NCBI RefSeq assembly: GCF_000972845.2 | Contig: NC_040022.1 | Span: 5,610,979-5,674,978 of the forward strand | Length of the DNA: 64,000 bases | Source of the DNA: Larimichthys crocea | Lineage: Eukaryota; Chordata; Actinopteri; Sciaenidae | Reading direction: 5' to 3' | Part shown: positions 1-12,137 of the stretch, piece by piece | Layout of the letters: every line of letters starts with the position of its first letter | Position numbering within the stretch: position 1 is the first letter of the stretch | Translations under genes and position numbers: made by a program | The notes under the pieces: generated by a model | Seen by the model: only the letters and a program-made list of their open reading frames with translations | The model's database searches: none | What the model was told of the DNA's origin: nothing

Positions 1-66
1 TCAGATACTTTTGTTTTTACATCAAGTACCATGAGCACATAGAAACAGCTGTTTGTGCCTTGTGGG

Positions 67-89
67 TCTCTCTCTCTCTCTCTCTCTCT
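67..89. repeat. (TC)n microsatellite
   Basis: Perfect TC dinucleotide run of 23 bp. Confidence 0.95.
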
Positions 90-286
90 TTATTATTCAC
101 TGTCCCTTCACTTTTGTTTCCCTTCTGTCTGATTGCTACAATGGGAGATAATGGAATTAAGTTCTATTTACAACCACACAACCAAGCAAGCAAGCTAAGA
201 AACCAAACTAAGTGGTTCTTTTTGTTTGTCTGAGACTGTCTATTGATCTCTTTTCAGTACCATGGACAGGGCAGCTGCCTCAGCAA

Positions 287-290
<4 letters not shown>

Positions 291-348
<58 letters not shown>
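291..348. repeat. (CA)29 microsatellite flanked by a short inverted repeat
   Basis: An uninterrupted 58-bp CA array. ACCATGGACAG (259-269) before it and CTGTCCATGGT (352-362) after it are an 11-bp perfect inverted repeat, so the array sits in the loop of a potential hairpin. Confidence 0.95.
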
Positions 349-350
<2 letters not shown>

Positions 351-404
351 GCTGTCCATGGTTCTGAAATTGAAATTTAATGAGCGATTAAACATTAATG
401 TACA

Positions 405-585
405 TACATACATCATCTGTAACTGCTTATCCTCATGAAGATCACGACGGGGCTGGAGCCTATCCCAGCTAACTATGGGCAAGAGGTGGGGTACACCCTG
501 GACAAGTTTCCAGTTCATCACAGGGCACAACAACAAACAACCATTCACACTCACATTCACACCTATGGGCAATTTAGAGGCAAAA
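405..585 (+). repeat. dispersed fish repeat
   Basis: It contains GGAGCCTATCCCAGCTAACT, GGGGTACACCCTGGACAAGT and CACTCACATTCACACCTATG, phrases that recur together in many fish genomes. It directly follows the (CA)29 microsatellite. The family name is not known to me with confidence. Confidence 0.65.
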
Positions 586-1860
586 TTATATTAATATTTA
601 TATATTATAATATTTTTACTATTATTATTTATTTATAGAACTTCAAACTGTGATGCAAAAATGGACGACGTTTTAGAGCTTTCCCAAGATGTTCCAAGCT
701 AGGCTTTCTGGCCGTGCTCCCCTTAGCCCCCCATGTCATTTGAATCGGGTCAGCAGCTGTATGTGTAAACAGGAGGATGAGCCAGTGTCTTCATCTCAAT
801 TGGTTTATCTTGTGCACATAGACGATCTTTGATTCGATTTACCGAAATGTATTTCAACCGGCGTCTTGGCCACCACTAGTTGGTCTGAGGTCTTTTCTTT
901 AAGGCTCCTCCGCCGCGTCCCTCCTGGAGCGAGGTGGCGGTGGGAGAATAAATGAGCGTGGTGCTGATGTTCAGCTGTTTCCTCCTCTTCCTCATGGTGT
1001 TAGTGCGGCTCGCCTCTCTTGTCGGTGGGTAAGCACTTTGCCGGGTGACAGCACCCATCCTTCACAGGGCCCTGCCATATGCCGTGCTGCTGTCAGAGGA
1101 GACGACTGCAGATGCTCCAGCTGCTCCCTCTCTGCACACTGAACAACACACACACGCACACACACACATGCACACAACCAGCTTTTGGAGCAGGATAAAG
1201 AGGCAGAGGTGGGAAGAGACAAGGGAGGAAAGGGGGTGAGGTGGATGCAAATGTAGGTTTGGGTTGTTGCGGACAAAAGGGAAAGACAAAAACAATCTTT
1301 CATTCCTGGGAAATTAGGTAAAATATATTTATATATTTTGCATTTTGCATTAAGAAGAACAGAGAGCAAACGTGAAAAAGGTATGATGATTTAGAAATGA
1401 CATTGCAGGTCTAATCAAAGAGGTGCAAATATAAATGCTGATTGGAGGCGAGACATAGGAGGAGAACGAGCAAACAGAGTGCAAGCCCGATCTTTCTCGA
1501 TGAAATTTTTGCTGTGAGCCATTTTTGAGCCACAACAGATCTTTAACTGTTACTGCCTTTGCAACACTCTAACACCAACACCACATCAACAGGTGCTTTT
1601 TTTTATCCCATCAAAAGCCCCCTTGCTTTTCACAGAGAGTAAAGAGAGCACAAAAACTGAACAAATTGAACTACTCATTTATTTATTATTTGTCTTTGTC
1701 CAAGCATTTCCTCCAAGCACTTTAGATCGAACCTTCTGAGTCTCAAAGCTATCACTTTAGGCTCTATGATCTTCCAGCAGAGAAAACAAAACCACATAAA
1801 AGGGACCCAAATGGTGCTCTCAGCCGGCATGCAGAAGCACACACTGCCGGTGGTGATGAT

Positions 1861-1861
<1 letters not shown>

Positions 1862-1898
<37 letters not shown>
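1862..1898. repeat. (GT)n microsatellite
   Basis: Uninterrupted GT run of 37 bp. Confidence 0.95.
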
Positions 1899-1899
<1 letters not shown>

Positions 1900-2289
1900 A
1901 AATCCTCTGTCTATGTGTGCATGTGTAGGAACAAGGTTAGCCAGGCACAACACACTTGGCTGTGAATCTGAGCGCAGGCCACACTGCTCGTTCAGCAGCG
2001 TGACTTCAAATCATGCGTGAAATATTCCTCTGTCTGAGTAGATTCACCTAAATACCTCTGTGTCAGTGGCCGGCCTGCCTTGTCTGTCGACTGAGCCACT
2101 GAAATGGACACAGTTGGGTCCCTGAAGTGACCAACTGGTTACTGGGGGAACGGGGGCGATTTAATACTACAAGTCTAGTTTGTCAGGAAGACAAAGGAAT
2201 AGCAATTATTGCATTTGTTTGCAGCACAGCCCAAAAAAAAACAACATTTTTTCAGTTTCTTTAATAATTAAGTAAATACTCTCTCTTTC

Positions 2290-2312
2290 TATATATATAT
2301 ATATATATATAT
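2290..2312. repeat. (TA)n microsatellite
   Basis: Uninterrupted TA run of about 23 bp. Confidence 0.9.
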
Positions 2313-3777
2313 TGCTATAAGCCATTTTGATCTGATTTCATGTTGCATATAGTGGCAGCTGCTGTCTAACTCATTTTTTGGTTGAATAGAGATTGAATAA
2401 GGTGCTTGAAATACAATCATAACCAACTTGGATGAAATTAATAGCCTGTAATTAAAAAGGGCGAGGTTCTAGCTATTGTCTTCCGAGGAGAGCGAGTGCA
2501 GTGTTTATTTTTGAATTTTATTTAATAGTGTTTTGCTTTGTGGCTATGTTTGTTTAATGATGTCAGAAGCAAATGAGATTCTGCTATTATTCTGCATTTT
2601 AATCAGTTCAGTCACCTGCCAGAGGGCAGCTGACTCTGACTCCCGTACCAGAGTCTGTCTCCATACTAAAATATGCTGTCATTGCTTTGAGTGTTTTTGG
2701 ACTTCTTGAACAATAACATCTAAAAGTGGGTGGAGAGGATGAATAAGAAAGGGAGAGGGAGAAAGAGAGCCGCAGAGTGGATCTGTGACATCAAGCCTGT
2801 TTACTCTGGCTGGCTGGAGAGCGGAGGGCCACTCATGCATTATAAAAAGCTGGTGATGAGTTTTGTGCTTGGGAGTTCTGACGACAAGTCTCAAGATCAG
2901 AGATCTTTAAAGCCCTTGTACATAAAAAGTGTTTGTATGTATGTTGTGTGTGTATAAAGTTTGTTACTTCATCCCTTTTCTCTTTTACCAGCTAATACAG
3001 ACCCACTTTGTGAAGTCTTATATATTCAGTGTGTCATAAAATATAAAATTTACAGTATTCCTCTTGAACGTTTGATTTAGTTTAAGTTGAAAATGTCATT
3101 AGATATTTAAAAACAGATTATGAAACTGTGTTATATATTACTGCACAACCTCTGCTGTTCCCTTTTTCATACATTATTTTGAATACATTTGTTTTGCTCC
3201 TTCCAAGTGGCAACATCACACTGACTAATATGGTAATATGAATTTGAAATGCAGTGCAGATATAACAAAGTTAATGTTGTATAAGAAAGAAGATAGAATT
3301 TCACTTGTATTGTCATTGTGCGAACAATTCAGTCTTTCTTTATTAATGTTTCAATTGTCAGCTCTACAGAGATCAACAGTCAGTTTCACAAATGCCCCGG
3401 CTAATCAGATTTGGATCAGTGTCAATCATTTAGTTTGGTGTGGTTGGAGTCCTTTTCATGTGTATCCGGTGTAGAATCTTCACCTAGGCAAACGACAGTG
3501 CTGTTCTTGCATTGATTCACTCTGCCAGAAATAAAAAGTGTGGAGTGAAATAGTCTAATGATAACCTGTCGGCAACAAAGTGTAACCCACAAGACAGCAA
3601 ACCTGATAGTGAGACAACAAGAATTGAATGAAAGTAGTGACAAGTAGTACTACAAAAAACTGGATAGAGGGAATGAAAGAAGAGGGTGAATTTAAAAATA
3701 TAAAAATGAAAAGGTGACATTGGTCTGCAGCAAGTGCACAGTAGACTAATCTTGGTATCAGTTTTTATGATTGAAAT

Positions 3778-3811
3778 ACACACACACACCCACACACACA
3801 CACACACACAC
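3778..3811. repeat. (CA)n microsatellite, imperfect
   Basis: CA run with one CCC interruption. Confidence 0.9.
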
Positions 3812-3912
3812 TCAAAAAGTCTCAAAAAATGTATTCATTTACTCACATTCTGTCAAATCATGTGACATTGAGCTTGTCTGCCAGCAGGCTAAGATTCTCC
3901 CAATTATTATTC

Positions 3913-4070
3913 GGGGCACCCCGGTAGCTCACCTAGGCAGTGCACGCCTAATTTGCAAAAGGCTGAGTCCTAACTTCACAGCAGCGCAGGTTCGATTCCA
4001 GTGTCTTCCTCGCTATGTCTTTGGCTGTTTTAATGCAATAAAATCCCCCAAATGATCTTATAATAAACAA
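3913..4070 (+). repeat. tRNA-derived SINE
   Basis: It begins GGGGCACCCCGGTAGCTCAC. The A-box-like stretch GGTAGCTCACCTAGG (about 3923-3937) and the B box GGTTCGATTCC (3989-3999) have the usual spacing of a tRNA-type RNA polymerase III promoter. The A/T-rich 3' part (CAATAAAATCCCCCAAATG) resembles SINE tails I know from percomorph fish. It is not a tRNA gene: no cloverleaf closes. Confidence 0.75.
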
Positions 4071-4480
4071 AACTAACTATTTCATGTGTATATGTATATA
4101 TATATATACTTTTTCAGTGGTAAAATTGCAACCCTAATGACTTGCAATCCAACATTGAGCTAGAATGCTTTAAAGTTGCTTAAATTTCAACACTGTGTTG
4201 ACAGTCAAGGAAATGTGTGGTAAGGTGGTTGGGAAGAAACTGGCATGTGGGACTGACATATCTTGACAATTGCATAGAGCTGGTAGAGAGGTATACTCCA
4301 GTGTGCCATATAGTTACTCAAAAGTCAACAGCAATGCACCTGAGATTACAAAGGGATTATGCTCCAAATCAGTGAATGAAAAAAACAAAAAAATCCAAAT
4401 AATGTTCATGCAAATGATTTATTTCTAATTTAACACGAAGAGGAAAGGCAGAAAGAAATTACCCCAGGAAAGGAAAGCAC

Positions 4481-4565
4481 TTACATTCACATTACATTTA
4501 GTCATTTAGCTGACACTTCTTTGCAAAGCAACGTACAAAAGAGGGAAACAATGAAGGTACAGTGT
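4481..4565 (+). repeat. dispersed fish repeat fragment
   Basis: It contains CATTTAGTCATTTAGCTGAC and CAAAGCAACGTACAAAAG, a diverged form of a motif (CATTTAGTCATTTRGCAGACG ending in AAAGCGACTTAC) very common in fish genomes. Confidence 0.55.
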
Positions 4566-5217
4566 GACAAGGACATGGTAGTGCAGCTATAAGTACTATT
4601 CACGTAGAGTAAGTTTCCTTTTTCTGGTCACATAGCTACAGCAAGTGGCATCTCTCATGTTAGAGTGTGTGTGTAGTTTGATTAAAAATGGGTGTGTGAA
4701 TATAGCTGTCTTTGCCCCTCTGCCCGTGTTTATGTGTTTGAGAATGCACAGGACAGAGCAGAGAAATGAGACTTGGGAGGTAAAAAACAAGTGTTTCATA
4801 ACTTAATGAATTTCATTTGATTTGATCTTTTTTTCTTTCTTTTTTTTTTCAAACTATTTCACGCATGGCGAAACACTGTAAATCCATAAACAAACACATA
4901 AACAGGCAGAAAAAGATTGATGCATTATGAATAAATCATCCGGGAATCGAAACTCAATATTAACTCTGCATTGCCTGGAGGTTTGAGAAGGAGCTTACGA
5001 CAGATCCATCTTGATGTCTGAGAAACTAACTGGGAGGCGAACGCTTTAGTAAGTACTTATCTTTGGAACTTAATTACCTAAACAAATGATGATTGTGGTG
5101 ATATAGCGGCAATAATTCTTCATTACTGTTATTCTTTACCTAAGGGTGTATACAAAAAGTGTTTCTTTCATTATCATCATCATCATCATCAACCCCACTG
5201 GGGAATAAATAGAAATC

Positions 5218-5530
5218 TGTCATTCAGTTAGTTGGTCAGTCCAACACTTGCTGGGACCTTCAGTCTTGTTTTACCATAACATTTGTCAAGGATAATGGAT
5301 GATTGTTAATGACTTTGGTGACTCCCAGGTGGATAATGGTCAAAATGACAGGGCAAGAGGGCGTGGTCATTCATAGATAGTTTCCTATCAATTTTGCTGA
5401 CTTTTCCTCTAGGGCAACAGGTTGATAGTTTTGTTGTTTTAGTGAAATGCCTCAGCAACAAATTCTTATCAGTTTTGGTACAGTCATTCATGTCACCCTC
5501 AGGATGAATTGTCATCACTGTGGTGATCCC
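5218..5530 (+). repeat. degenerate fish repeat, family A copy 1
   Basis: It shares phrases with the better copy at 32290-32600: TGACTTTGGTGACTCCC and CAGTTAGTTGGTCAGTCCAA. It is strongly diverged and its ends are approximate. Confidence 0.45.
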
Positions 5531-6596
5531 TTCAATGCAGGTCAGTGATTCTAATCCAATACATTTTTTCTCATATTCAGTGAATATGTCCTTACGGTCT
5601 GCTAGCTGTCTATTCTGTGTGCGCGCTTAAAAAATCTGGTTCGATTTGTTTGTCTGCATCCTTGTTTGCCAAGATATTCCCTGTTAGCCTTTTTTTTTTT
5701 TAAAAAACAGTCTATTGTTAGGTTTCACAGGTTGTGTTTTGAATGCTGTCATTCATTTGATGACATTTTATATTAGAATATTAATTAATTAATAATTAAT
5801 ATAAATATTAATATATATTAATAAATTAATATATTTTCTGACTAATTTCAATTAGCCTTATCTGTACTCTGCGGTTATTGCCTATTAGCAATTTTATTTA
5901 AATTTAGTGTGCTACACTTTAAAGTAAGATGGTAAACATTTTAACACAATGTCACTATGCCTGCAACCTCACAGAGCTGATAGCCTGTAGACTCTTGTAA
6001 TTCAAAATCTGAAATACATATTATCCTATGAGCCATTCATTTCAATTTATCTGATAAATGAACATAATAAACTTGGAGTATATTTGTCAGCCTATCCCGC
6101 AAATGAACAAATGTGGCTAAAATGGCTTCGTTCCTGTCCACTCGTCCAGTATGAGACGAGAGTGTTTGCAGAAGAAGGATGCAAGCAAAACGAGGAGGAG
6201 GTTGACAATGACTGAAGATGACAGCTAATGGTCTGAAGACTGTCAGGGCAGCCAGTGTGTCTAAATAACCAGGTGCTGCGATTTAGTTTCTGCCTGGTTA
6301 AACAGTGGAATAATTGGTCAAGTTAGCCAGTAATTAGACCGGCTCTGCCACGCTGCGTCTGAGAGCCCAGCGACGGCTCCGCCATGCTAATTGGGCTATT
6401 TATACCGAAACACATTGACCAGGCTCACTGGCTTCCCTTCCAATTCGCTTTTCAGCACTTGTTTATTTTTTCACTGTGTACTCAGGACACAGCACTGGAC
6501 TTGCCATCCTCCTCCTCCTCCCCGTCTCCTAAAGCCATTTTTCATTCCAACTTGAGCTCACTGAACTTCTGTCCTCTGCCCTCTGTCTCTTTGTCC

Positions 6597-6624
6597 ATCT
6601 GTCTGTCTGTCTGTCTGTCTGCCT
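6597..6624. repeat. (TCTG)n microsatellite
   Basis: Tetranucleotide GTCT repeats, about seven units, embedded in a CT-rich stretch (6490-6660). Confidence 0.9.
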
Positions 6625-6857
6625 GTTGTTTTTCCTCCCTCTCCTCTTCTATACACATCAGCTCCCATTCTCATATTGCTAATCAGTGTTTTTCATGAAT
6701 GCCCGTGTCTGTGTGCGGGACTGTCTCTTCCTCAATGTGTTGTGTGTGGAGTGTGTGGAGATGGATGTACGTCAGTCACTCAGACCTGCATCCCCCTGGA
6801 GTGTGATTAATAGAGCCAGCTGTGAAAACCAGACTGTCACACACATCCATACACAAA

Positions 6858-6882
6858 TACACACACACACACACACACACAT
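6858..6882. repeat. (CA)n microsatellite
   Basis: CA run of about 24 bp, in a CA-rich neighbourhood to 6902. Confidence 0.9.
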
Positions 6883-8380
6883 TCACACTCATATACTCAC
6901 ACGCTGAGGAATACTTCGGATGTTCCTCTGTTCACAAAAGTCACATATTTCTCTTGCTGTGTCTCTGGTATTTCTGTTCCAGAAATGAGCTGCTGCTTTT
7001 GAGAGGCCATCTCCAACTGCAGATCCCACCAATAGCTCGCTCACACCCCCCATCCACCTTTGGGTGTAATGGCCTCTCTAGTCTGTCGCTCGGTATCTCT
7101 GCATCTGTATTCTCTCTGCCTTTTTATTATCCCTATATCTTCCCCTCTCTCTTCCTTTTCTCCCTCTCTTCTTCCGTTTTATTATCTTTCCTTCTGTCTC
7201 TCTTTCCCTCTGTCTTTCTGTCCCCTTCAGGCTAACCCTCAAACCTCCATCAGGAGCAAACAAGGCTCCTTGACATTCAATTTCCTGCTTGCCACGCAGT
7301 TCTCTATTGTATGTGCTCCTGTTCCTTTTCTAGGACTCTTTTTGTGAGAGTTGAATAGGTGGATGGATGTGGCATTGGACGAATAGGCGGCCAGATGGAT
7401 GGATGGGATAGGGAGGGAACTTGGCTGTTTTTTGTGGGGTTGTCAGCCTCCCTGGCCAAAGCTTTAACAGCAAGGTCACTTTGTGGGCCTTTTTTTCTTA
7501 AACAGTATACTGAATGTGATTAGGCGCTGTCAGCAATGAAAACAGGGAACAAAGATTATTATCCTCAAGTCTTATTTGCTTCAAGGCCATAAATATTTCA
7601 ACTTTACTTAAAATGTACTGTCTACTTAAATGAGCTGTCAACTTTGAGTGTGAATTTGAGTTGTATCTTTTGAGTGTAATCAACTCTGCAGCCAGCAAGT
7701 TAAGTCAAATCTCCATACGTTCAACTAATAGTTTTTTCTTTTTAGGTACTTAAAAGTTTGAAACTGTTTATTTATATTGTCCAGAGTTGTTTGACATAAT
7801 TTCCAGTCATAATTCATGCAAAGCATTATCAGGTTTGACCCCCTTGTACACCACACGACTTTTGCTGTGCAAATGACAACATCCAAGTATGAAATCTGTG
7901 GTTGAAGTGATGGAAATACTGAAATGGATGTCCTCATAACAATTTGTATTATTTTAGTTGTAAATAAAGAGAAGATCGTATGACGAAACATGTATATAAA
8001 GAAACAAATGTCATCATAATTTTCCTCGAATTAATGAAAACAAGCCTTTCTGGAGAATTTTAGAGCCAATTAGAAAGCATGCTATGAAGTATACTCGTGA
8101 GCTAACAATATTTATAGAACTTTATTTTCTGAGTTGAATGAATGATGAGCCACAATTAAAGATGACACATTAACAGAACCTTCTGACTTTGAATCACACT
8201 TTAAGATGGTAAGTTCTCAGGATTTAATTACTTGTTGAAGCGAGAGACTGGCTTGGTTTGTTTGTTTGTATGTATGATTGATGACTGATTTGATATCGCT
8301 ATGTCTGACACTTTTTATACCAAAAAAATAAATTGGCTGAATGCATTTGTCAGCATCAATAAACTGAGAATTTTGTTTGT

Positions 8381-8503
8381 CTCTTCTCTTCTCTTCTCTT
8401 CTCTTCTCTTCTCTTCTCTTCTCTTCTCTTCTCTTCTCTTCTCTTCTCTTCTCTTCTCTTCTCTTTTCTCCTCTTCTCTTCTCTTCTCTTCTCTCCTCTT
8501 CTC
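8381..8503. repeat. (CTCTT)n pentanucleotide array
   Basis: About 123 bp of CTCTT units, nearly perfect for the first 80 bp and with a few substitutions from 8466 on. It is strictly polypyrimidine on the + strand and lies about 750 bp before the first visible spop exon. Confidence 0.95.
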
Positions 8504-8880
8504 AGCTTTGCACCTTTGGCTTTTTTCATTGAACCAACCTTTCAGCAGAGATAATTGTTTGTTAGTGTAATGTTTTTTCTTATCAGAATACTTTATCACA
8601 AATTATATCTTACTGGCTGACCATGTTCTAAGTCAGGCTGTGGGCAACTAACTGGTTGTTTGATTAGATGGCACAGGAAGCAGGTAAAAATCTGCAAGTC
8701 AGTCAATCTAGGCTGTTGGTAATTAGTGTGTGTGTGTGTGTGTTTGTGATAATGTGTATGTTTGTGCTCCTGAGCTTGCTCGTGTGTGTTTGCAGTGAGT
8801 CCTGTTGAGAGATAAATGAGTCTGGTTGACATTGTCTGGAACAGGTGGTGAAGTCAGCAGGGAAGACGTACAGACAGCTC

Positions 8881-8935
8881 ACACACACACACACGCATAC
8901 ACACACACTCACTCACTCACTCACACACCCAATTT
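8881..8935. repeat. compound (CA)n / (CTCA)n microsatellite
   Basis: CA run followed by four CTCA units and more CA. Confidence 0.9.
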
Positions 8936-9234
8936 GACTTCAATGCCGATTTTCTGGCTTGTTTGAGAGCATAGCCAATCTGATTGGATAAAGAAGGAAG
9001 AATAGGTTGTCTTTGAATAGCCTCCATATTGAGTGGCTGATGTATTGATTACAGAGGCAGAGAACCCACATTAATCATTCACAGCATGTTTGATTGACTG
9101 ATTTATTGTCTTTTTATGAACATTGCATGCTATTTATTTGCCTCCGTGTGAACCAGTGAGCATGTTAAAGTAACAGTACTTCTGTGTCACACATCAGTTT
9201 CGCTCATGCACTCTGTATATGTGTGTGTTTTCAG

Positions 9235-9412
9235 GTAAGTGTGGTGCAGGACTCTGTCAACATCTCAGGCCAGAACACAATGAACATGGTGAAGGTGCCT
9301 GACTGCAGGCTGGCTGAGGAGCTCGGAGATCTGTGGGAGAACTCTCGATTCACTGACTGCTCCCTGTGTGTCGCCGGGCAGAAGTTCCAGGCGCACAAAG
9401 CCATCCTAGCAG
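9235..9412 (+). CDS. spop: spop exon: MATH-BTB linker and start of BTB domain
   Basis: This 178-nt exon starts in phase 0 after TTTTCAG and ends after one base of an Ala codon before GTGAGA. Its 59 full codons start [12 protein letters not shown] and end FQAHKAILA, matching human SPOP residues 161-219 as I remember them. SPOP is the substrate adaptor of the CUL3-RBX1 ubiquitin ligase in the nucleus; the MATH domain, encoded upstream of this window, binds substrate, and this exon carries the linker and the first BTB segment. The leucines and isoleucine known for BTB dimerisation (L186, L190, L193, I217, human numbering) are all present. Differences from human seen here: E183D, D188E, G192D, C203S and E210K. 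Reading into the intron meets a stop after five more codons. Confidence 0.97.
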
Positions 9413-9728
9413 GTGAGAATATCCTTTAATTCATCACATCTGATGAAGGTGTCAGTAGCTTAGCTTATGATTTTCTACACATATATATATATTTTTACAA
9501 TGATTAAATGTAGTAAATGATGTTATTGTTTGGGCACAGTCATCAAAGATTACATTATATGACAGCAATATACTGCACATTTCAAATATTAAAGGGATAG
9601 TTACATTATATTTTTGTAGGATGGATATGTATCATCATCTACCATTCATGGGATTATTACATTTCTGTTGTGGTCTCCTGGTAAATTCAAAAGATTTTCT
9701 ACATGTGAACACTTTATAAATCTAGCTG

Positions 9729-10038
9729 TTAAAGCACCAGTGTGTAGGATTTAGTGGCATCTGCAACTGTGTTGCCTCACCATCTCCTTCCTAGTGTGAA
9801 GTAGAAACTATGGTGGCCACAAACTGCGCAAATCTGAAGCCAGTGTTTAGTTTGCCCGTTCTGGGCTACTGTAGAAACATGATAGTTCAACGTGGTGGAT
9901 TCTGTGGAAAAAGAACTGGATTGTTTTTGTTTTTTCAGGTGATTATACTCATTAGAAAACATTATTAAGTAGATAATATTCCATTTCTGCCTTATTCTGT
10001 AAATACAGCTCCCTTTATCTTACACACCACACCTTTAA
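9729..10038 (+). mobile_element. TTAA-flanked non-autonomous element, copy 1
   Basis: The left end TTAAAGCACCAGTGTGTAGG and right end, reverse complement TTAAAGGTGTGGTGTGTAAG, start at TTAA on both sides. The body contains CGTTCTGGGCTACTGTAG and CAGGTGATTATACTCATTAG, phrases I associate with a repeat abundant in percomorph fish. TTAA flanks suggest a piggyBac-type mechanism, but the superfamily is inferred. It lies in a spop intron and is 310 bp long. Confidence 0.7.
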
Positions 10039-10319
10039 TTGTCAAGGGTCATTCCCACATATGCACACATCATCATTAATGAAGCAGTGTGTAGACTTTT
10101 AGAGAAGTTTACTGTTCATGTAGTACACACATGAACACTGTCTTTTTTATGATTTTTTTTCACAACAGTAACATCCATAAAATAAACAGTCACAATTTCC
10201 ACAAGACATTTCACACACTTCACACATTTGACAAATTAAATAAACTAAATAAAACACAAACACTCAACAACATACGTCAACGCAGCAGTTTTAAGTTGGT
10301 TGTGCACTGTGACTTTTAA

Positions 10320-11320
10320 GAAACTCTATTGAAGGTTTCCATACCGTCTCAAAGTCCGCAGTCCTTCCCCTGGTTATATAAGTCAGCCTTTCCAACACAA
10401 TGCAAGATGCCATCTCCTTTATCCACACATGTATCGAGGGCACATCCATTTTTTTTCCAAGACAGAGCGATCATCCTCCTGCCCTGCAGTAGTCCAAAGT
10501 CAATCAAAGTTGGCTCTTTAGGATTGGCAATAAAGTTTTTTGGATATATACAAAGTGTACATATTTCTGCCTGGTGAGGTACCTTCACTCCAACAATCTC
10601 AGATAACGTCAGAATAACTTCTTTTCAATATTTTTATTTTATTTTTGGGCAATCCCATACACAGTGGTACAGAGTACCCTTTCCTTTCAATGCACGTGTC
10701 TGGCACTTTAGGGGACCACCGGTTTAACTTAACTTAACTGGGGTAATGTATGTTCTTGTCAACCATTTGTATTGTAATAGTTTCATTCTACTATTGATAG
10801 ATAGTTTTGGGGCTTTAAAACATGCCTTTTCCCAAACAGCTTTTTGTATGTCTTACTGAATATCCAGTCTCCATGCCTCTAGCCTCTCTGGTGGACTCTT
10901 TATCATATGACATCAAAGCTGTATAGAATAAAGAGAGGTGCTGAAGTGTGCACCATTTTCTGCCCAGATTTTGAATCCTCCGTCTGCCCTTCCTGCTTTG
11001 AAATATGTATTGCCCCATATGGGGGAGAAACGAGAGATGGAAGCAGTGTCTCCAATATGCTGATGTGCTTTGTACCAGACATCAATAGTGTTTCTGAGGA
11101 AAGGGTTATTTGTTAATCTTTTTAGCTTCTTTGGGTCTGCAGAGTACACATACAGCCTTAATGGGAGGTTTGGTACTGATGTCTGCTCAGTATTCACCCA
11201 GGCTGGAGGGCCCTTCAGTGAGAAATAAAACATTGCAGAACGTAACTGGGCAGACCAATAATACAATTTCAGGTTTGGGTGCCATAGCCCATTTATATGA
11301 ATTTTATACAGGTTAGACTG
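10320..11320 (-). pseudogene. L1-like LINE ORF2 C-terminal remnant
   Basis: On the minus strand, two open segments (11266-10913 and 10588-10349) carry phrases typical of the C-terminal region of fish L1-type ORF2: YYWSAQLRSAMFYF, NNPFLRNTIDVWYKAHQ, RFSPIWGN, and LCIYPKNFIANPKE followed by TLIDFGLLQGRRMIAL. Between them a third frame near 10670-10647 gives YHCVWDCPK, a Cys/His motif found near the ORF2 end. The segments are in different frames and no reverse transcriptase or endonuclease is present, so it is a dead 5'-truncated copy. It is antisense to spop and wholly intronic. Confidence 0.85.
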
Positions 11321-11846
11321 GTATAATTATAATCATAGAAGAACCATTGTTCCTTTGTATACTGTATTCATAGTAGAGTCCAAGGTAAAGTCTTGTCTAT
11401 CATTCAAAAACTTGTTTGTATAAAACTGAAAATTATATAAAGTAGAAAATTTCAGACTCTAGCTGCATATTTGCTTGATAAATAACCTAAATTAAGAGGT
11501 CATCAAGATGTGTGTTTTTTGTAATTGACAAAAACTTTTGAGATTCAATCACAAACTAATATTTGTTATTTTTCATGGTGCAGTTTGTCTGAATTCTGGG
11601 TTTAATTTGAGAGTTTGGTCTAAATTCTGTTTCAGATGCTTTTCCACTGTGAAAAGATTTGAATTTCGGGGGAAATAGTTAATCAGATTTTTAATTTTGA
11701 TGAATAATTTTACATGCCGCTGGGGTGGTTAAATTTAAATACATTTGATATCTGTACAACGTATCAGCTATTGGCACCTTGAGCACCTGCCTGTGTTGGT
11801 ATTTGGCTTCACTGAGTTTGTACTGACCACACACTGTTATGTTTGG

Positions 11847-11890
11847 ACTCCCTCTCTCTCTCTCTCTCTCTCATACACACACACACACTC
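11847..11890. repeat. compound (TC)n / (CA)n microsatellite
   Basis: A TC run passes directly into a CA run. Confidence 0.85.
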
Positions 11891-12091
11891 ACCCAAATTT
11901 GATGCACGGTGAACAACTTGTCGCAGCTATTGGCACTTTGATGACAGGAAGCATCAGATAGTGAAAAGTTTGAGGAAACTGGTGAACTGTGTGTCTGTGG
12001 GGGCAAAGAGAGGCTGTTCATTATTGGATTTGTTGAAATGTGTGTGTGAGGAGCCATTTTAATTATGTGCTGCTGTGGTTTGGGGTCTTCC

Positions 12092-12137
12092 CCTCTCTCT
12101 CTCTCTCTCTCATTCTCTCTCACTCTCTCACTCTCTG
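12092..12137. repeat. (TC)n microsatellite, interrupted
   Basis: Interrupted CT run within a long CT-rich segment. Confidence 0.85.

Larger units (their letters stand above)
1..9234 (+). other. spop: spop intron upstream of the first visible exon
   Basis: No coding exon could be recognised here. I looked for the MATH-domain exons of SPOP that must precede residue 161 and found none, so this stretch is read as one long intron, or the 3' part of one, with the earlier exons before base 1. It ends in a normal acceptor (TTTTCAG at 9228-9234). It holds microsatellites, a fish repeat at about 405-585, a tRNA-type SINE at 3913-4070, another fish repeat at 4481-4565, one copy of a degenerate repeat family at about 5218-5530, and a long CTCTT pentanucleotide run. 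The stretch 6225-6420 is non-repetitive and ATTA-rich and could be regulatory. Confidence 0.8.

Noticed and set aside
8301..8599. Open frames on both strands across the CTCTT array
   Set aside because: Low-complexity translations of the microsatellite.
1..9234. Search for MATH-domain exons of spop
   Set aside because: No open stretch resembling SPOP residues 1-160 was found; they must lie upstream of the window.
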